Below are positions 17,504 through 26,289 of a DNA stretch of 64,000 bases, piece by piece (position 1 is the stretch's first letter; the number at the start of each line of letters is the position of its first letter). Source of the stretch: an uncultured Mediterraneibacter sp. (GTDB taxonomy: Bacteria; Bacillota; Clostridia; Lachnospirales; Lachnospiraceae). Under the pieces are notes generated by a model, which worked only from the letters and a program-made list of their open reading frames with translations, did not search any database and was not told the origin of the DNA. The stretch covers positions 62,001 through 126,000 of the forward strand of contig CALWLJ010000004.1 of NCBI GenBank assembly GCA_944381495.1. The letters are read 5' to 3'. Position numbers and translations under genes: made by a program.

Positions 17504-19213
17504 CTACTCCTCCTCATTCAGGATGGAATCCCGCAGCTTTGTCAGCGTCACTTTTGTCTCTGCCGTGGTCTCACCAAGAAGTCCGGCAATCTCCTGAGCC
17601 ACCATCATCTGTTTCTCAATAACCTTCTGAGCCATTTCCACAGTCTCCACCTTCAGGTTGTAGTGCTGCTCCTTGATCTTCTCCTCTCTGGTCACATCCT
17701 GGAAGGTCACAAGGACCGCATCCAGGTTCTCAATATATACAATGGTCTCCTCTGCCGTCATCCTGCCGTTCTCCAGACGGATCTTCTTGTGGTAGACCGG
17801 CTCCCTTGTCAGAAGCGCCGTCTCGATGTCATCCGCCTCTATGAACTCGAAAATATATCTCTGGACAGCTTCCTCGTGGCCTACGCCCAGCAGCTCCTGT
17901 CCTTTCCGGTTGCAGTCCAGAATGCGCATGTCGTTTCCGATAACAAAAATCATGTTAGGCGTCACATCCATGACCACATTGGACATAGACTCTGCCCGTG
18001 TCAATGCATAAGGCATACACATAGAAAGCTCTGCCTTGCCCTGGAATACAGCAATAGCCTTCTCCCGGCAGGTAGAGTATCCGCAGGCCCCGCAGTTCAG
18101 CTCATCCGCAGGCGTATATTTTCCCGTGGACATAAGGATCCGGCGGATCTGCTCCTCCGAAGGCATAATATCGCTCAAGCTGTAGTCGCCGAACTGTTTT
18201 GCCAGCTCTTCTGTTTTCATATCCGGCAGATCCCGGGCCGCCTTGTATGTAACCACATTTTCGATTTTCACCTTGGTCTTCACATAGGATGTATTCCAGT
18301 GGGCGGAAGCCGGTCCCCTGGCGCAGCCCCCCTCACAGACATTTGCCTCGATAAAGCAGTGATCCAGCTCTCCTCTCTGAAGACATTCCAGCATCTCCAT
18401 ACAGTTCTCCAGACCATCCACAAATACTTTGTGATACCCGTCCGCGTCCTCTTCCGTGATCACCGACTGAATCACGCCGCCGCTGACCGGATAGAGACGG
18501 TTGATCTTCGGATCCGGATTGCCCATGGGCTTGTCATCACATTCTTCCAGAGAAATCCCGGCTTCTTTGAACCAGTCCGCCAGCTCCTCAAATGTCAGGA
18601 TGGCATCAATGGCGCCTCTCACTCGTTCATCTCCAATGGCCTCCTGTTTCTTGGCAATACAGGGGCCAAGGAACACTACCTTTGTATCCGGACCGTATAT
18701 TTTCTTGATATATCGACCGTGGGCGATCATAGGGGATACTACCGGAGCCATCAGCTTTGCACAATCCGGATAATATTTTTCGATCAGATCGTTCACACTG
18801 GGACAGCAGGTGGTAATGATGTTCGGCATCTCTCCGGCACGCACCAGCTTCTTGTACTCGCCGGTCACCATAGCAGCTCCTTCCGCCGTCTCCCGAACCT
18901 CATAAAATCCCAGTCTCTGCAGAGCGTCCACCACCTGACCCGGCCGGTCAAACTCCAGAACCCCGGCATAGGACGGGGCAATGGATATAATCGTCCTGTC
19001 TCCCTGCCTGAGGTACCCCTTCACCCGCTCCAGATCACTGGCGAATGTCTTGGCATTCTGGGGGCAGACCTCCAGGCAGCGCCCGCAATTGATACAGTGG
19101 TCTACCATGATCCGGGCCTGCTCATCTTTCACAGAGATGGCTTTCACAGCACAGTGCCGCACACATTTGTAGCAGTGGCGGCATTTCGCATCTTTAAAGT
19201 CAATGACTCTCAT
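17504..19213 (-). CDS. Putative sensory [FeFe]-hydrogenase with PAS domain (HydS-like, group C)
   Basis: A 569-residue protein. Two [4Fe-4S] motifs come first (Cys 11/14/17/21 and 40/43/46/50). Next is an [FeFe]-hydrogenase catalytic fold with H-cluster motifs: TTCCPS (L1, Cys136/137), GPCIAKK (L2, Cys185) and VCEGGC (L3, Cys293/297). An extra cysteine set NCGACGYSTC plus MCMPYA (374-400) follows, then a PAS domain (about 405-515) and a helical tail. This order matches group C sensory hydrogenases, which lack the strong turnover of fermentative HydA. L1 ends in Val-Asn where catalytic enzymes usually have Trp. AGGAGG precedes the ATG. It probably senses H2 or redox state and signals through the adjoining phosphatase; that is inference. 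Confidence 0.92.
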   Translation of the reverse strand: MRVIDFKDAKCRHCYKCVRHCAVKAISVKDEQARIMVDHCINCGRCLEVCPQNAKTFASDLERVKGYLRQGDRTIISIAPSYAGVLEFDRPGQVVDALQRLGFYEVRETAEGAAMVTGEYKKLVRAGEMPNIITTCCPSVNDLIEKYYPDCAKLMAPVVSPMIAHGRYIKKIYGPDTKVVFLGPCIAKKQEAIGDERVRGAIDAILTFEELADWFKEAGISLEECDDKPMGNPDPKINRLYPVSGGVIQSVITEEDADGYHKVFVDGLENCMEMLECLQRGELDHCFIEANVCEGGCARGPASAHWNTSYVKTKVKIENVVTYKAARDLPDMKTEELAKQFGDYSLSDIMPSEEQIRRILMSTGKYTPADELNCGACGYSTCREKAIAVFQGKAELSMCMPYALTRAESMSNVVMDVTPNMIFVIGNDMRILDCNRKGQELLGVGHEEAVQRYIFEFIEADDIETALLTREPVYHKKIRLENGRMTAEETIVYIENLDAVLVTFQDVTREEKIKEQHYNLKVETVEMAQKVIEKQMMVAQEIAGLLGETTAETKVTLTKLRDSILNEEE

Positions 19214-19304
19214 CTGTTGCTCCTCCTGTTTTACATACTTTGATTATTACGCGCATTTTCTCTTTAAGAAATATTTTAGCAGAGGAGAGAGGGAATATCC
19301 ATAC

Positions 19305-19340
19305 AAAAAACCCGGAAGAAGTTCTTTCTCCTCTTCCGGG
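19305..19340 (-). terminator. Intrinsic terminator of the LTA-synthase-like gene
   Basis: On the minus strand CCCGGAAGAGG pairs with CTTCTTCCGGG, followed by TTTTTTG. It lies 15 bp after the stop at 19356. Confidence 0.85.
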
Positions 19341-19355
19341 CTCAGATATATCCAA

Positions 19356-21515
19356 CTACTCCAGCGCCTGCCTGTAATAATCATTCTCAATGATCAGCTG
19401 TCCCAGACGCAGCCGGCTGTTTACGATATATTTCACATTTTCCACATATACGTTCTTCTCTTCTTCCGTCATCTCCACGCCTTCCGCCGGGGTGAACTCA
19501 CCTGTATAACGGTTATATTTTCCCTGATCGGTAAGCCAAGATCCGGAATAGAAAATAACTACAGGATCCGTATCGGACAGGACGTCTGTCCCTGCCAGCA
19601 TCCGGGAATCGTACTCCAACCCCAGAAGATTGGACAGGGTCGGAAGGATATCCACCTGGCTGCATGGCTTGTCCACTACTACCGGTTCCTCCATGGAGCC
19701 GGACCAGAGAATCCATGTGTTCTTGTACACATCCAGATCCACGTTCTCTTCATCCAGATTTTCCAGCGAGGAGGAGTTGAAGGAACGGCCCGCCAGTTCT
19801 TCCAGCACATCGATATCCGAGTATGGAATATGATCCGGAGCCATGGCGATCACCGTCTTGTCGGCGATCCCGGCTTCCTCCAGGTAATCCACCAGCCGGG
19901 TCAGACCTTTCTCCAGCTCCAGATTGGCCGCAATATATGCTTTCGTCTTCTCCGAATAGGGCAGATCACTGACTGCATCTTTGTTAAAATAAGACATCAT
20001 ACTGTCGGAAAATCCATAGGGCAGATGTCCGCTGATGGTCAGATAGTAGACGTTGAAGGGCTGCTGCGCTGCATATTCGTCAAAAGTCTGCTCGACCATA
20101 TAGTCATCGGACTGAGGCCAGTGGGCGTCGCCATTCTGGTTCGTCTGTGGAGTCAGCGAGCGGTCGCATTCGGTAAACTGGCGCCAGTCATATCCAAGGT
20201 TTGGATGGGACAGTTCCCGTCCGTACATGTTCTGATTGAAATGATAGCCAATGGAAGTATATCCCTTCTTATTCAACTGATTCGCCAGTGTAAATGGCAG
20301 ATAGGTGGACTGCTTTCCGGTCTCTGTCATGCTTACCGGAAAACCGGCTTTTGGATAAAGCCCGGTCAGGTTCTGGAACTCTCCTCCCGATGTGCTGGTA
20401 AAGTGCAGCGTGGAATAAAAGTTATTGAACACGAATCCCTCATGGCTCAGTTTATACAATGTAGGAGTGATCTCCGGATCGATCATATAGCCGCTGAACC
20501 CTTCTGCTGTGATGAAGATCACATTGTAGCCCTCGAACATGCCTGTATATTCATTTTGTCTTGTAGGTACCGTTGACGCGAAATACTCATCCAGCCACTT
20601 TGAGCTGTCATTTGGCGCGGACGCCTTCAGAGCCTCGAAATCGATATCCATCTCATTATAGGGATACTCTTTCTCCTGGGCCTGTCCGCCGCCTTCTCCA
20701 TTATCTCCGCTCTCCGCACCGTCCGTCTTTCCATCAGCGCCGGATCCTTCTCCGGAAGAGCTGCCCTCTCCGGAGGCTGTCATGGACGCCCCGTCCCGGA
20801 TCTCCGGCAGGCTGTTCTGAGGAGCTCCGAACAGGCTGTGCTTTACATCCAGGCGCAGCATGGTGATCAGACCCAGCTGCTCTACCTGGTCGTCTGCATT
20901 CGTATCCGACTGATACAGCCGGTCAGGGGTAAAATCCCCCTTCCAGGGCAGGATAAATACCGTCCCCAGGGCTAGTACATAGACAAGCGCACCAAATACG
21001 ATAAAAGCGCCTCCCCGCACGAAAGCAGTCTGACGCCGGACAGTCTGCGCCCTGGATTTCTGCTTTTTCTTTTTTCCCGGAACGGGCCCCATAAATACAA
21101 GCCCCGCTGCGAATATCCCCACCGGAATCACGAACATCAGAAGAATTCCGGGGATATTCTTTACCAACGACTGAGCCACCGCCGGCGCATAGTCTGTCAG
21201 ATGATTTCCCGCCGCAGTCTCTGCAGCACTGAATATCTGATAATATTGCTGCAGGATATCCTTACAGATACATTCCACTGTAAACAAAAGGGACAGTCCT
21301 GTCACCAGAACTGCCCCCGTGATTCTTGCGGCCCGCTCCGGCAGGAGGAAAAGGACTCCTGTGCAGAGCATGCCCGCTGCGAACGCAAACAGCAGAAAAA
21401 CCGGGGCATATATCATATCCAGTCTCATATATAGGTGGAACACCAGCTCCAGCCAGACAAAAAAGAATGGAATGCTCAGCCGCCAGATGCGGATAAGCCG
21501 CTTTCTGCTTTTCAT
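19356..21515 (-). CDS. LTA synthase-family phosphoglycerol transferase (sulfatase fold)
   Basis: A 719-residue membrane enzyme. Five or so N-terminal transmembrane helices span the first 210 residues. A low-complexity Gly/Ser/Glu linker follows (near 250-285), then an extracellular sulfatase-fold domain from about 330. The catalytic threonine region reads HFTSTSGGEFQNLTGLYPK, and metal ligands are likely in FITAEGFSG, YLTISGHLPY and MAPDHIPY. The family transfers glycerol-phosphate from phosphatidylglycerol onto a growing lipoteichoic acid or related glycan. The acidic linker is unusually long. It begins 28 bp after the thrS stop and may share the thrS transcript; the T-box would then also affect it. 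Confidence 0.88.
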   Translation of the reverse strand: MKSRKRLIRIWRLSIPFFFVWLELVFHLYMRLDMIYAPVFLLFAFAAGMLCTGVLFLLPERAARITGAVLVTGLSLLFTVECICKDILQQYYQIFSAAETAAGNHLTDYAPAVAQSLVKNIPGILLMFVIPVGIFAAGLVFMGPVPGKKKKQKSRAQTVRRQTAFVRGGAFIVFGALVYVLALGTVFILPWKGDFTPDRLYQSDTNADDQVEQLGLITMLRLDVKHSLFGAPQNSLPEIRDGASMTASGEGSSSGEGSGADGKTDGAESGDNGEGGGQAQEKEYPYNEMDIDFEALKASAPNDSSKWLDEYFASTVPTRQNEYTGMFEGYNVIFITAEGFSGYMIDPEITPTLYKLSHEGFVFNNFYSTLHFTSTSGGEFQNLTGLYPKAGFPVSMTETGKQSTYLPFTLANQLNKKGYTSIGYHFNQNMYGRELSHPNLGYDWRQFTECDRSLTPQTNQNGDAHWPQSDDYMVEQTFDEYAAQQPFNVYYLTISGHLPYGFSDSMMSYFNKDAVSDLPYSEKTKAYIAANLELEKGLTRLVDYLEEAGIADKTVIAMAPDHIPYSDIDVLEELAGRSFNSSSLENLDEENVDLDVYKNTWILWSGSMEEPVVVDKPCSQVDILPTLSNLLGLEYDSRMLAGTDVLSDTDPVVIFYSGSWLTDQGKYNRYTGEFTPAEGVEMTEEEKNVYVENVKYIVNSRLRLGQLIIENDYYRQALE

Positions 21516-21543
21516 TTGTAATCAACCCCTCTTTTACAAAGGC

Positions 21544-23472
21544 TTATTCCTCTGTTTTCTTCATTTCCCGCAGTGTTTTTGTGCGGATCTCGTCTTCTAT
21601 CGCGCTGATAAACTCAGCCAGGTCTTTCTGTCCTTCATCTCCTGCAAAACGGCTTCTGACGGACACTTTACCCTCTTCCTCTTCTTTTGCTCCTACAACA
21701 AGCATATACGGGATCTTCTTCATCTGTGCCTCACGGATCTTGTACCCGATCTTCTCGGCACGGGTGTCGATCTCAGCACGGATGCCTGCAGCGTTCAGCT
21801 CATCCAGCACTTTCTTTCCGTATTCCATATGCTTGTCAGAGATAGGCAGTACCTTCACCTGTACCGGCGCCAGCCAGGTCGGGAACGCTCCTGCAAAATG
21901 CTCGATCAGGATTCCGATGAAACGCTCGATGGAACCGAATACAACACGGTGGATCATGATCGGTCTGTGCTTCTCTCCATCTGCTCCTGTATACTCCAGG
22001 TCGAACCGGAGGGGCAGCTGGAAGTCAAGCTGGATCGTACCGCACTGCCATGTCCTTCCGATAGAATCCTCCAGATGGAAGTCGATCTTCGGTCCATAGA
22101 ACGCTCCGTCTCCTTCATTTACAACATAAGGAAGTCCGATGTCTTCCAGGGCGCTGCGGAGAGCGTCTGTAGCCATCTCCCAGTCCTCGTCGCTTCCCAT
22201 GCTGTCCTCCGGACGTGTGGACAACTCTACATGGTACTTGAATCCGAACAGGCTGTAAACTTCATCGATCAGCTTTACAACCCCCTTGATCTCGTCCTTG
22301 ATCTGCTCCGGCATCATGAAGATGTGGGCATCGTCCTGTGTGAAGCAGCGCACTCTCATCAGCCCATGGAGCTGACCGGACTTCTCGTGGCGGTGTACAA
22401 GTCCCAGCTCACCCATACGGATCGGCAGATCACGGTAAGAACGGGGCTCTGACTCGTATACAAGGATCCCGCCCGGGCAGTTCATCGGTTTGATGGCGAA
22501 ATCCGTGTCATCAATGACCGTTGTATACATATTCTCTTTATAGTGATCCCAGTGTCCGGAAGTCTCCCAGAGATGGCGGCTCAGCATGATCGGTGTGGAA
22601 ATCTCCACATATCCTGCTTTCCTGTGGATCTCTCTCCAGTAATCCAGCAGAGTGTTCTTCAGCACCATTCCGTTTGGCAGGAAGAACGGGAATCCCGGTC
22701 CCTCCTCACGCATCATGAACAGGCCCAGTTCTTTGCCCAGTTTCCTGTGGTCACGCTTCTTCGCCTCTTCCATCATGGTCAGGTACTCGTCCAGCTCCGC
22801 TTTCTTCGGGAATGCGGTTCCATAGATTCTCTGAAGCATCTTGTTCTTCTCACTGCCTCTCCAGTAAGCGCCTGCAAGACTGGTCAGCTTAAATGCTTTC
22901 ACCGGCTTTGTTGTCATAAGGTGAGGTCCTGCACACAGATCAGTGAACTCTCCCTGGGAATAGAAGCTGATCGTCTCATCCTCCGGAAGATCCTCAATCA
23001 GCTCTACTTTGTAAGGCTCGTTCTTCTCTTTGAAATACTCGATAGCCTCGTTTCTCGGCATTGTGTACTGTTTGATCTCAAGATTCTCCTTGACGATCTT
23101 CTTCATCTCCGCCTCGATCTTCTCCAGGTCTTCTGCCGTCAGCGGAGTATCTCTGTCTACGTCGTAGTAGAAACCATCTGCGATAGAAGGTCCGATGGCC
23201 AGCTTCGTATCCGGATAAAGTCTCTTGATGGCCTGAGCCATGATGTGGGACGCTGTATGGCGGAATGCGCCTTTTCCTTTCTCATCGGCAAATGTCAGGA
23301 TGCTCAGCTCGCAGTCTCTGTCGATAACAGTCCTCAGATCCACGATCTCTCCGTCTACCTCGCCTGATGTAGCCACACGGGCCAGTCCCTCGCTGATGTC
23401 CTTTGCAATGTCATACACGCTCATGGGCTGCTGATACTCTTTGCATGAGCCGTCTTTTAATGTGATCTTCAT
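21544..23472 (-). CDS. thrS: Threonine--tRNA ligase
   Basis: A 642-residue class II synthetase of standard length. An N-terminal TGS domain (1-60) comes first, then the editing domain with HTASHIMAQA (near 76). The catalytic core has MNCPG, HRHEKSGQLHGLMRVRCFTQDDAHIF and IQLDFQLPLRF, and a C-terminal anticodon-binding domain (APVQVKVLPIS onward) ends it. It charges tRNA-Thr. Expression is expected to be controlled by the T-box leader at 23523-23797, which responds to uncharged tRNA-Thr. Confidence 0.98.
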   Translation of the reverse strand: MKITLKDGSCKEYQQPMSVYDIAKDISEGLARVATSGEVDGEIVDLRTVIDRDCELSILTFADEKGKGAFRHTASHIMAQAIKRLYPDTKLAIGPSIADGFYYDVDRDTPLTAEDLEKIEAEMKKIVKENLEIKQYTMPRNEAIEYFKEKNEPYKVELIEDLPEDETISFYSQGEFTDLCAGPHLMTTKPVKAFKLTSLAGAYWRGSEKNKMLQRIYGTAFPKKAELDEYLTMMEEAKKRDHRKLGKELGLFMMREEGPGFPFFLPNGMVLKNTLLDYWREIHRKAGYVEISTPIMLSRHLWETSGHWDHYKENMYTTVIDDTDFAIKPMNCPGGILVYESEPRSYRDLPIRMGELGLVHRHEKSGQLHGLMRVRCFTQDDAHIFMMPEQIKDEIKGVVKLIDEVYSLFGFKYHVELSTRPEDSMGSDEDWEMATDALRSALEDIGLPYVVNEGDGAFYGPKIDFHLEDSIGRTWQCGTIQLDFQLPLRFDLEYTGADGEKHRPIMIHRVVFGSIERFIGILIEHFAGAFPTWLAPVQVKVLPISDKHMEYGKKVLDELNAAGIRAEIDTRAEKIGYKIREAQMKKIPYMLVVGAKEEEEGKVSVRSRFAGDEGQKDLAEFISAIEDEIRTKTLREMKKTEE

Positions 23473-23522
23473 CTTTTTCTTCCTTTCTTCTCTGCTTTCT
23501 CCAGTTCTTTCTGTGTTTCCTT

Positions 23523-23797
23523 AAAAAGAAAAGGCATCCCTTCCGGAATGCCTCTGCTCTTCTGAATCTATATGTCCGCACGGAAACACTCCATGCAGGG
23601 ACGGGCAATCGCCCGCGGTTCCACCCTGCTTGTTTTCCATGGAAAACCATCTTAATTCAAGTGATGATAACGGAATCACCGGGCCAGATTAAGGCCGCTC
23701 CGAGGTGGTATTCGGTCAGCCACGCAACAGAATCCTCACAGCGAATGGATCCCTCTCTGAGATGCGCCGGCAGCTTACTGTCCTCATCAACGCTTTG
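23523..23797 (-). promoter_or_regulatory. T-box riboswitch (tRNA-Thr) in the thrS leader
   Basis: Read on the minus strand, the leader begins GCGTTGATGAGGACAGTAAG, the usual start of T-box stem I with its AGTA bulge. ACC, a threonine codon, lies in the expected specifier region (ATACCACC). The T-box bulge motif GGGTGGAACCGCGG is present near 23612-23625. It ends with a terminator hairpin, GGCATTCC against GGGATGCC, followed by TTTTCTTTTT (23523-23553). Uncharged tRNA-Thr should favour the antiterminator and allow thrS transcription. Confidence 0.93.
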
Positions 23798-23806
23798 TCT
23801 GTGGTT

Positions 23807-23836
23807 ATTCTACTCCACCGAAGCTGTACCTGTCAA
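23807..23836 (-). promoter_or_regulatory. thrS promoter, inside the end of the yoaK-like gene
   Basis: Minus strand: TTGACA, 18-base spacer, TAGAAT, about 10 bases before the first T-box nucleotides. The perfect -35 box is also the Leu-Thr codons near the C-terminus of the upstream gene (RLTGTASVE), so promoter and coding sequence overlap. Confidence 0.8.
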
Positions 23837-24532
23837 GCGGGAAATGCACACCTTTGCAACAGCTTTCAATCCGCCTTCTTCTGCTTCTGTCACGCAGACG
23901 CCAGCCAGCACCGGGATCAGTACAAGCCAGACCGCCCTCAGACCTGCAGCCTGTAATCCCAGCCATGCACATCCCACGCCGAAATGGAAACACAGAAGAG
24001 TACAGCCGAAGAACTTTCCTTTGTCCAGTAGCGCTTCCCGTTCTTCTGTTTTGCTCCTGTCCGTCAGGAAATATTCCGAGAATGACAGCACGGTCTGCTT
24101 CACATTGTTCGTGGAGAAAATCGTGGAACAGGCATATCCGTCCGCGCCCTTGAACACACACCACTGTAAGGACATGGTGAAGAATACCGGATAAAGGGCC
24201 AGTACCGGATCCGCCTCAGCCGGTACGAATCCAAGGACCACAGCGGAACACATCTCCACCAGGAAAACAAGATACTTCAGGTTCCACACTGTTTTCTTTG
24301 TCAGGAACATAAACAACACCATGGCTCCTACATATATTGCAAGAGCTCCGATCCTGAGCATGGCGTCGGTCACATTCCTTCCCAGAAGGTCTCCTACCAG
24401 CTCAATCAGATTAGCTGTCTGGGCGGATCCAAATACCGCCATCCTGCCGAATATGGCATATCCTCCGAAAAAGCCGCCGCAGGCCGCCATGATAAAGTGC
24501 ATACGGCGTGCTGATCTATTCTTATTCTGCAT
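23810..24532 (-). CDS. YoaK (DUF1275) family membrane protein
   Basis: A 240-residue integral membrane protein with about six helices and the family pattern GGFFGGYAIFGRMAVFGSAQTANLI near the N-terminus. Other helices include IYVGAMVLFMFL and VLGFVPAEADPVLALYPVFF. DUF1275 proteins are widespread; transport is suspected but the substrate is unknown. AAAAGGAG precedes the ATG. Its stop is 13 bp from the start of the thrS T-box, and the thrS promoter is embedded in its last codons. Confidence 0.9.
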   Translation of the reverse strand: MQNKNRSARRMHFIMAACGGFFGGYAIFGRMAVFGSAQTANLIELVGDLLGRNVTDAMLRIGALAIYVGAMVLFMFLTKKTVWNLKYLVFLVEMCSAVVLGFVPAEADPVLALYPVFFTMSLQWCVFKGADGYACSTIFSTNNVKQTVLSFSEYFLTDRSKTEEREALLDKGKFFGCTLLCFHFGVGCAWLGLQAAGLRAVWLVLIPVLAGVCVTEAEEGGLKAVAKVCISRLTGTASVE

Positions 24533-24560
24533 TTGTTTCAGCTCCTTTTAACCGCACTCA

Positions 24561-24588
24561 ATTATAGCACTCCGGCAGAAATAATCAA
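24561..24588 (-). promoter_or_regulatory. Promoter of the yoaK-like gene
   Basis: Minus strand: TTGATT, 16-base spacer, TATAAT, about 30 bases before the ATG. Confidence 0.6.
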
Positions 24589-24607
24589 TTATTTTTTACA
24601 GAGCTTT

Positions 24608-25990
24608 TTACATATCCTTAAACTCGATCAATCTGATATGTGGATCCTTTTCTGCCTTTCCAAGCACATTTTCATCGAAACCGCTTTTAGAAAAGAGATA
24701 ATACCACCTGTCCTTCTGCGGAAACATATCTCCATATCCTACAAGTTTTTCCAGAACCGCTGTATCTGTCTTTTCTTTTCTCCATTTACATTCCCCAAGC
24801 AGTATCGAGTCACCCTCAGTCCCAACAATATCAATTTCTGCCTGTGTACGGCTTCTGGGATCCGTTCCCCACCAACGCCCAAGATTACCATAGAAAAACG
24901 GAGCTTTCCCGATCACATCTTCGCGGTACAGATACTGGATACAGATTTTCTCAAACACGCTCCCCATAAAGTCACTAATCTGCGGTTTTACCTTATGTCG
25001 ATATACCTGCTCTCCCAGCCCACGTTCAATATTACTGATATTAGGGGAGACAAAACGGTACCAGAAGAGGAACATATTATCTTTCAATCTGTATATCGTT
25101 TTCCGTGATGTGGGACTTTCTGTACTGGGAACTTCCTTTTTTATCAGCCCCAGAGAAATCAGCGCATTCAGCTGATTAGAACAGGAGGACGTCTCTTCTC
25201 CCACGGTAGTGGCGATCTCATTCAGCCTGCTCCTTCCTTTGGCTACTGCTCCGATCACAGCATTGTATATGGCAAAATTCTTTAATTCCTGTTTTAACAG
25301 ATTAGAAGGCTCTTCAAAAAGTCTGCCGGATGCAGAAAAAAACAGATCTATCATATTGTCATCCAGGGAACATTCCGGCAGGATCCTGCTGAGGTATTCG
25401 GGAATACCTCCGGTCACTCCAAATATAACAGCCTGGTCTTCTTTGTTGTAGCCGGGCAGGAACTGTGTAGTCTCCGCGAATGTAAACGGCTGGAGCCGGA
25501 ACTGAGCCGTCCTTCTTCCGTAAAGGGGGCTTTTATATCCCAGCACCTGATATTCCATGAAGCTCATGGAGGATCCGCATAAAATAAGCATAAGCGGAGT
25601 TTCCTTCCAATACTGGTCTATATAAGCCTGCAAAACAGAGGACACGGATCTGTCACTTTCTGCCAGATAAGGATACTCATCAATAACCAGGATCAGGCGT
25701 TCCTGAAGATGCTGTCCAATATAGCGGAACAGAGCGTCAAAGCTCTGAAAAGCCGGCATATCAAATCCAGGTGCTGTCACTTCAAAAACAGCACGGGAAA
25801 AATTTTCAAGATTTTCTTTTCCAGTGGATTCAGAGGCCATATAATAGACAGCCTTTTTCTCTTTGCAGAATTCAGTGATCAGGGTTGTTTTTCCAATCCT
25901 CCGGCGGCCATATACAACCGCAAATTCAAATTTGCCGCTGGCATATAACTGATTCAGTTTTTCCATTTCCTTTTTTCTGCCAATAAACAT
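24608..25990 (-). CDS. AAA ATPase with C-terminal DUF234-type nuclease-like domain
   Basis: A 460-residue protein. The P-loop GRRRIGKTTL lies near residue 29, Walker B LILVIDEYPYL near 108 and sensor LCGSSMSFM near 142. A winged-helix region is near 270-300. The C-terminal domain from about 350 (GSVFEKICIQYL...AEIDIVG...LLGECKW) has the D-x(n)-E-x-K pattern of a PD-(D/E)XK nuclease-like fold. This is the DUF234 family, often called archaeal-type ATPase, which is patchily distributed and of unknown cellular role. The start at 25990 is preceded by GGAGG at 6 bases. The gene is AT-richer than its neighbours and ends a palindromic promoter region, suggesting lateral acquisition. Confidence 0.88.
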   Translation of the reverse strand: MFIGRKKEMEKLNQLYASGKFEFAVVYGRRRIGKTTLITEFCKEKKAVYYMASESTGKENLENFSRAVFEVTAPGFDMPAFQSFDALFRYIGQHLQERLILVIDEYPYLAESDRSVSSVLQAYIDQYWKETPLMLILCGSSMSFMEYQVLGYKSPLYGRRTAQFRLQPFTFAETTQFLPGYNKEDQAVIFGVTGGIPEYLSRILPECSLDDNMIDLFFSASGRLFEEPSNLLKQELKNFAIYNAVIGAVAKGRSRLNEIATTVGEETSSCSNQLNALISLGLIKKEVPSTESPTSRKTIYRLKDNMFLFWYRFVSPNISNIERGLGEQVYRHKVKPQISDFMGSVFEKICIQYLYREDVIGKAPFFYGNLGRWWGTDPRSRTQAEIDIVGTEGDSILLGECKWRKEKTDTAVLEKLVGYGDMFPQKDRWYYLFSKSGFDENVLGKAEKDPHIRLIEFKDM

Positions 25991-25992
25991 AA

Positions 25993-26068
25993 TATGCCTC
26001 CACAATTATTCAACTTCACTTTACTAAAGTTAACTTGAGTAAATCTCAAAAATAATTATGGAGGCATA
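25993..26068. repeat. Palindromic control region upstream of the DUF234 ATPase
   Basis: TATGCCTCCACAATTATT (25993-26010) pairs with AATAATTATGGAGGCATA (26051-26068) at 17 of 18 positions. Between them is a 24-base near-perfect palindrome, TTTACT(A/C)AAGTTAACTT(T/G)AGTAAA (26020-26043). Because of the symmetry both strands show GGAGGCAT followed by ATG, but only the minus-strand gene is real. The inner palindrome is a good operator candidate; the whole could alternatively be an insertion footprint. Confidence 0.7.
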
Positions 26069-26100
26069 AATGATATTTGTCAAGCCGCAGCGGAGCATTT

Positions 26101-26289
26101 TCAGGCATATCCCTCGGCCTTCAATCTCTTCCCTGTCTCAACATAGGCATCGCTGCTCCTGTACAGGTTCCGCCGCTCTTCATCTGTAAGCATCCGCTTT
26201 ACTTTCGCAGGACTTCCCACTGCCAGGCTGCCGTCCGGGATCACCTGTCCTTCCAGGACCAGGCTTCCGGCGCCGATCAGACATTCCTT
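26101..26289 (-). pseudogene. 3' remnant of a hexapeptide-repeat transferase / gamma carbonic anhydrase-like gene
   Basis: An open minus-strand frame from within the stop region of the GH13 gene to TGA at 26101. It reads KECLIGAGSLVLEGQVIPDG, then SLAVGSPAKVKRM, then a helical tail. CLIGAGSLV...IPDGSLAVGSPAKVVR-like text is the typical end of YrdA/gamma carbonic anhydrase-like proteins. Only about 62 C-terminal residues remain, with no start codon, ribosome site or left-handed beta-helix repeats upstream. The missing part was replaced by, or deleted up to, the alpha-glucosidase gene. It is probably not expressed as a functional protein. Confidence 0.75.

Noticed and set aside
17360-19243. 627-codon plus-strand ORF
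   Set aside because: It is antisense to the hydrogenase gene, has no ribosome site and has a leucine/histidine-rich, unfamiliar translation. It is a shadow of GC-rich coding DNA.
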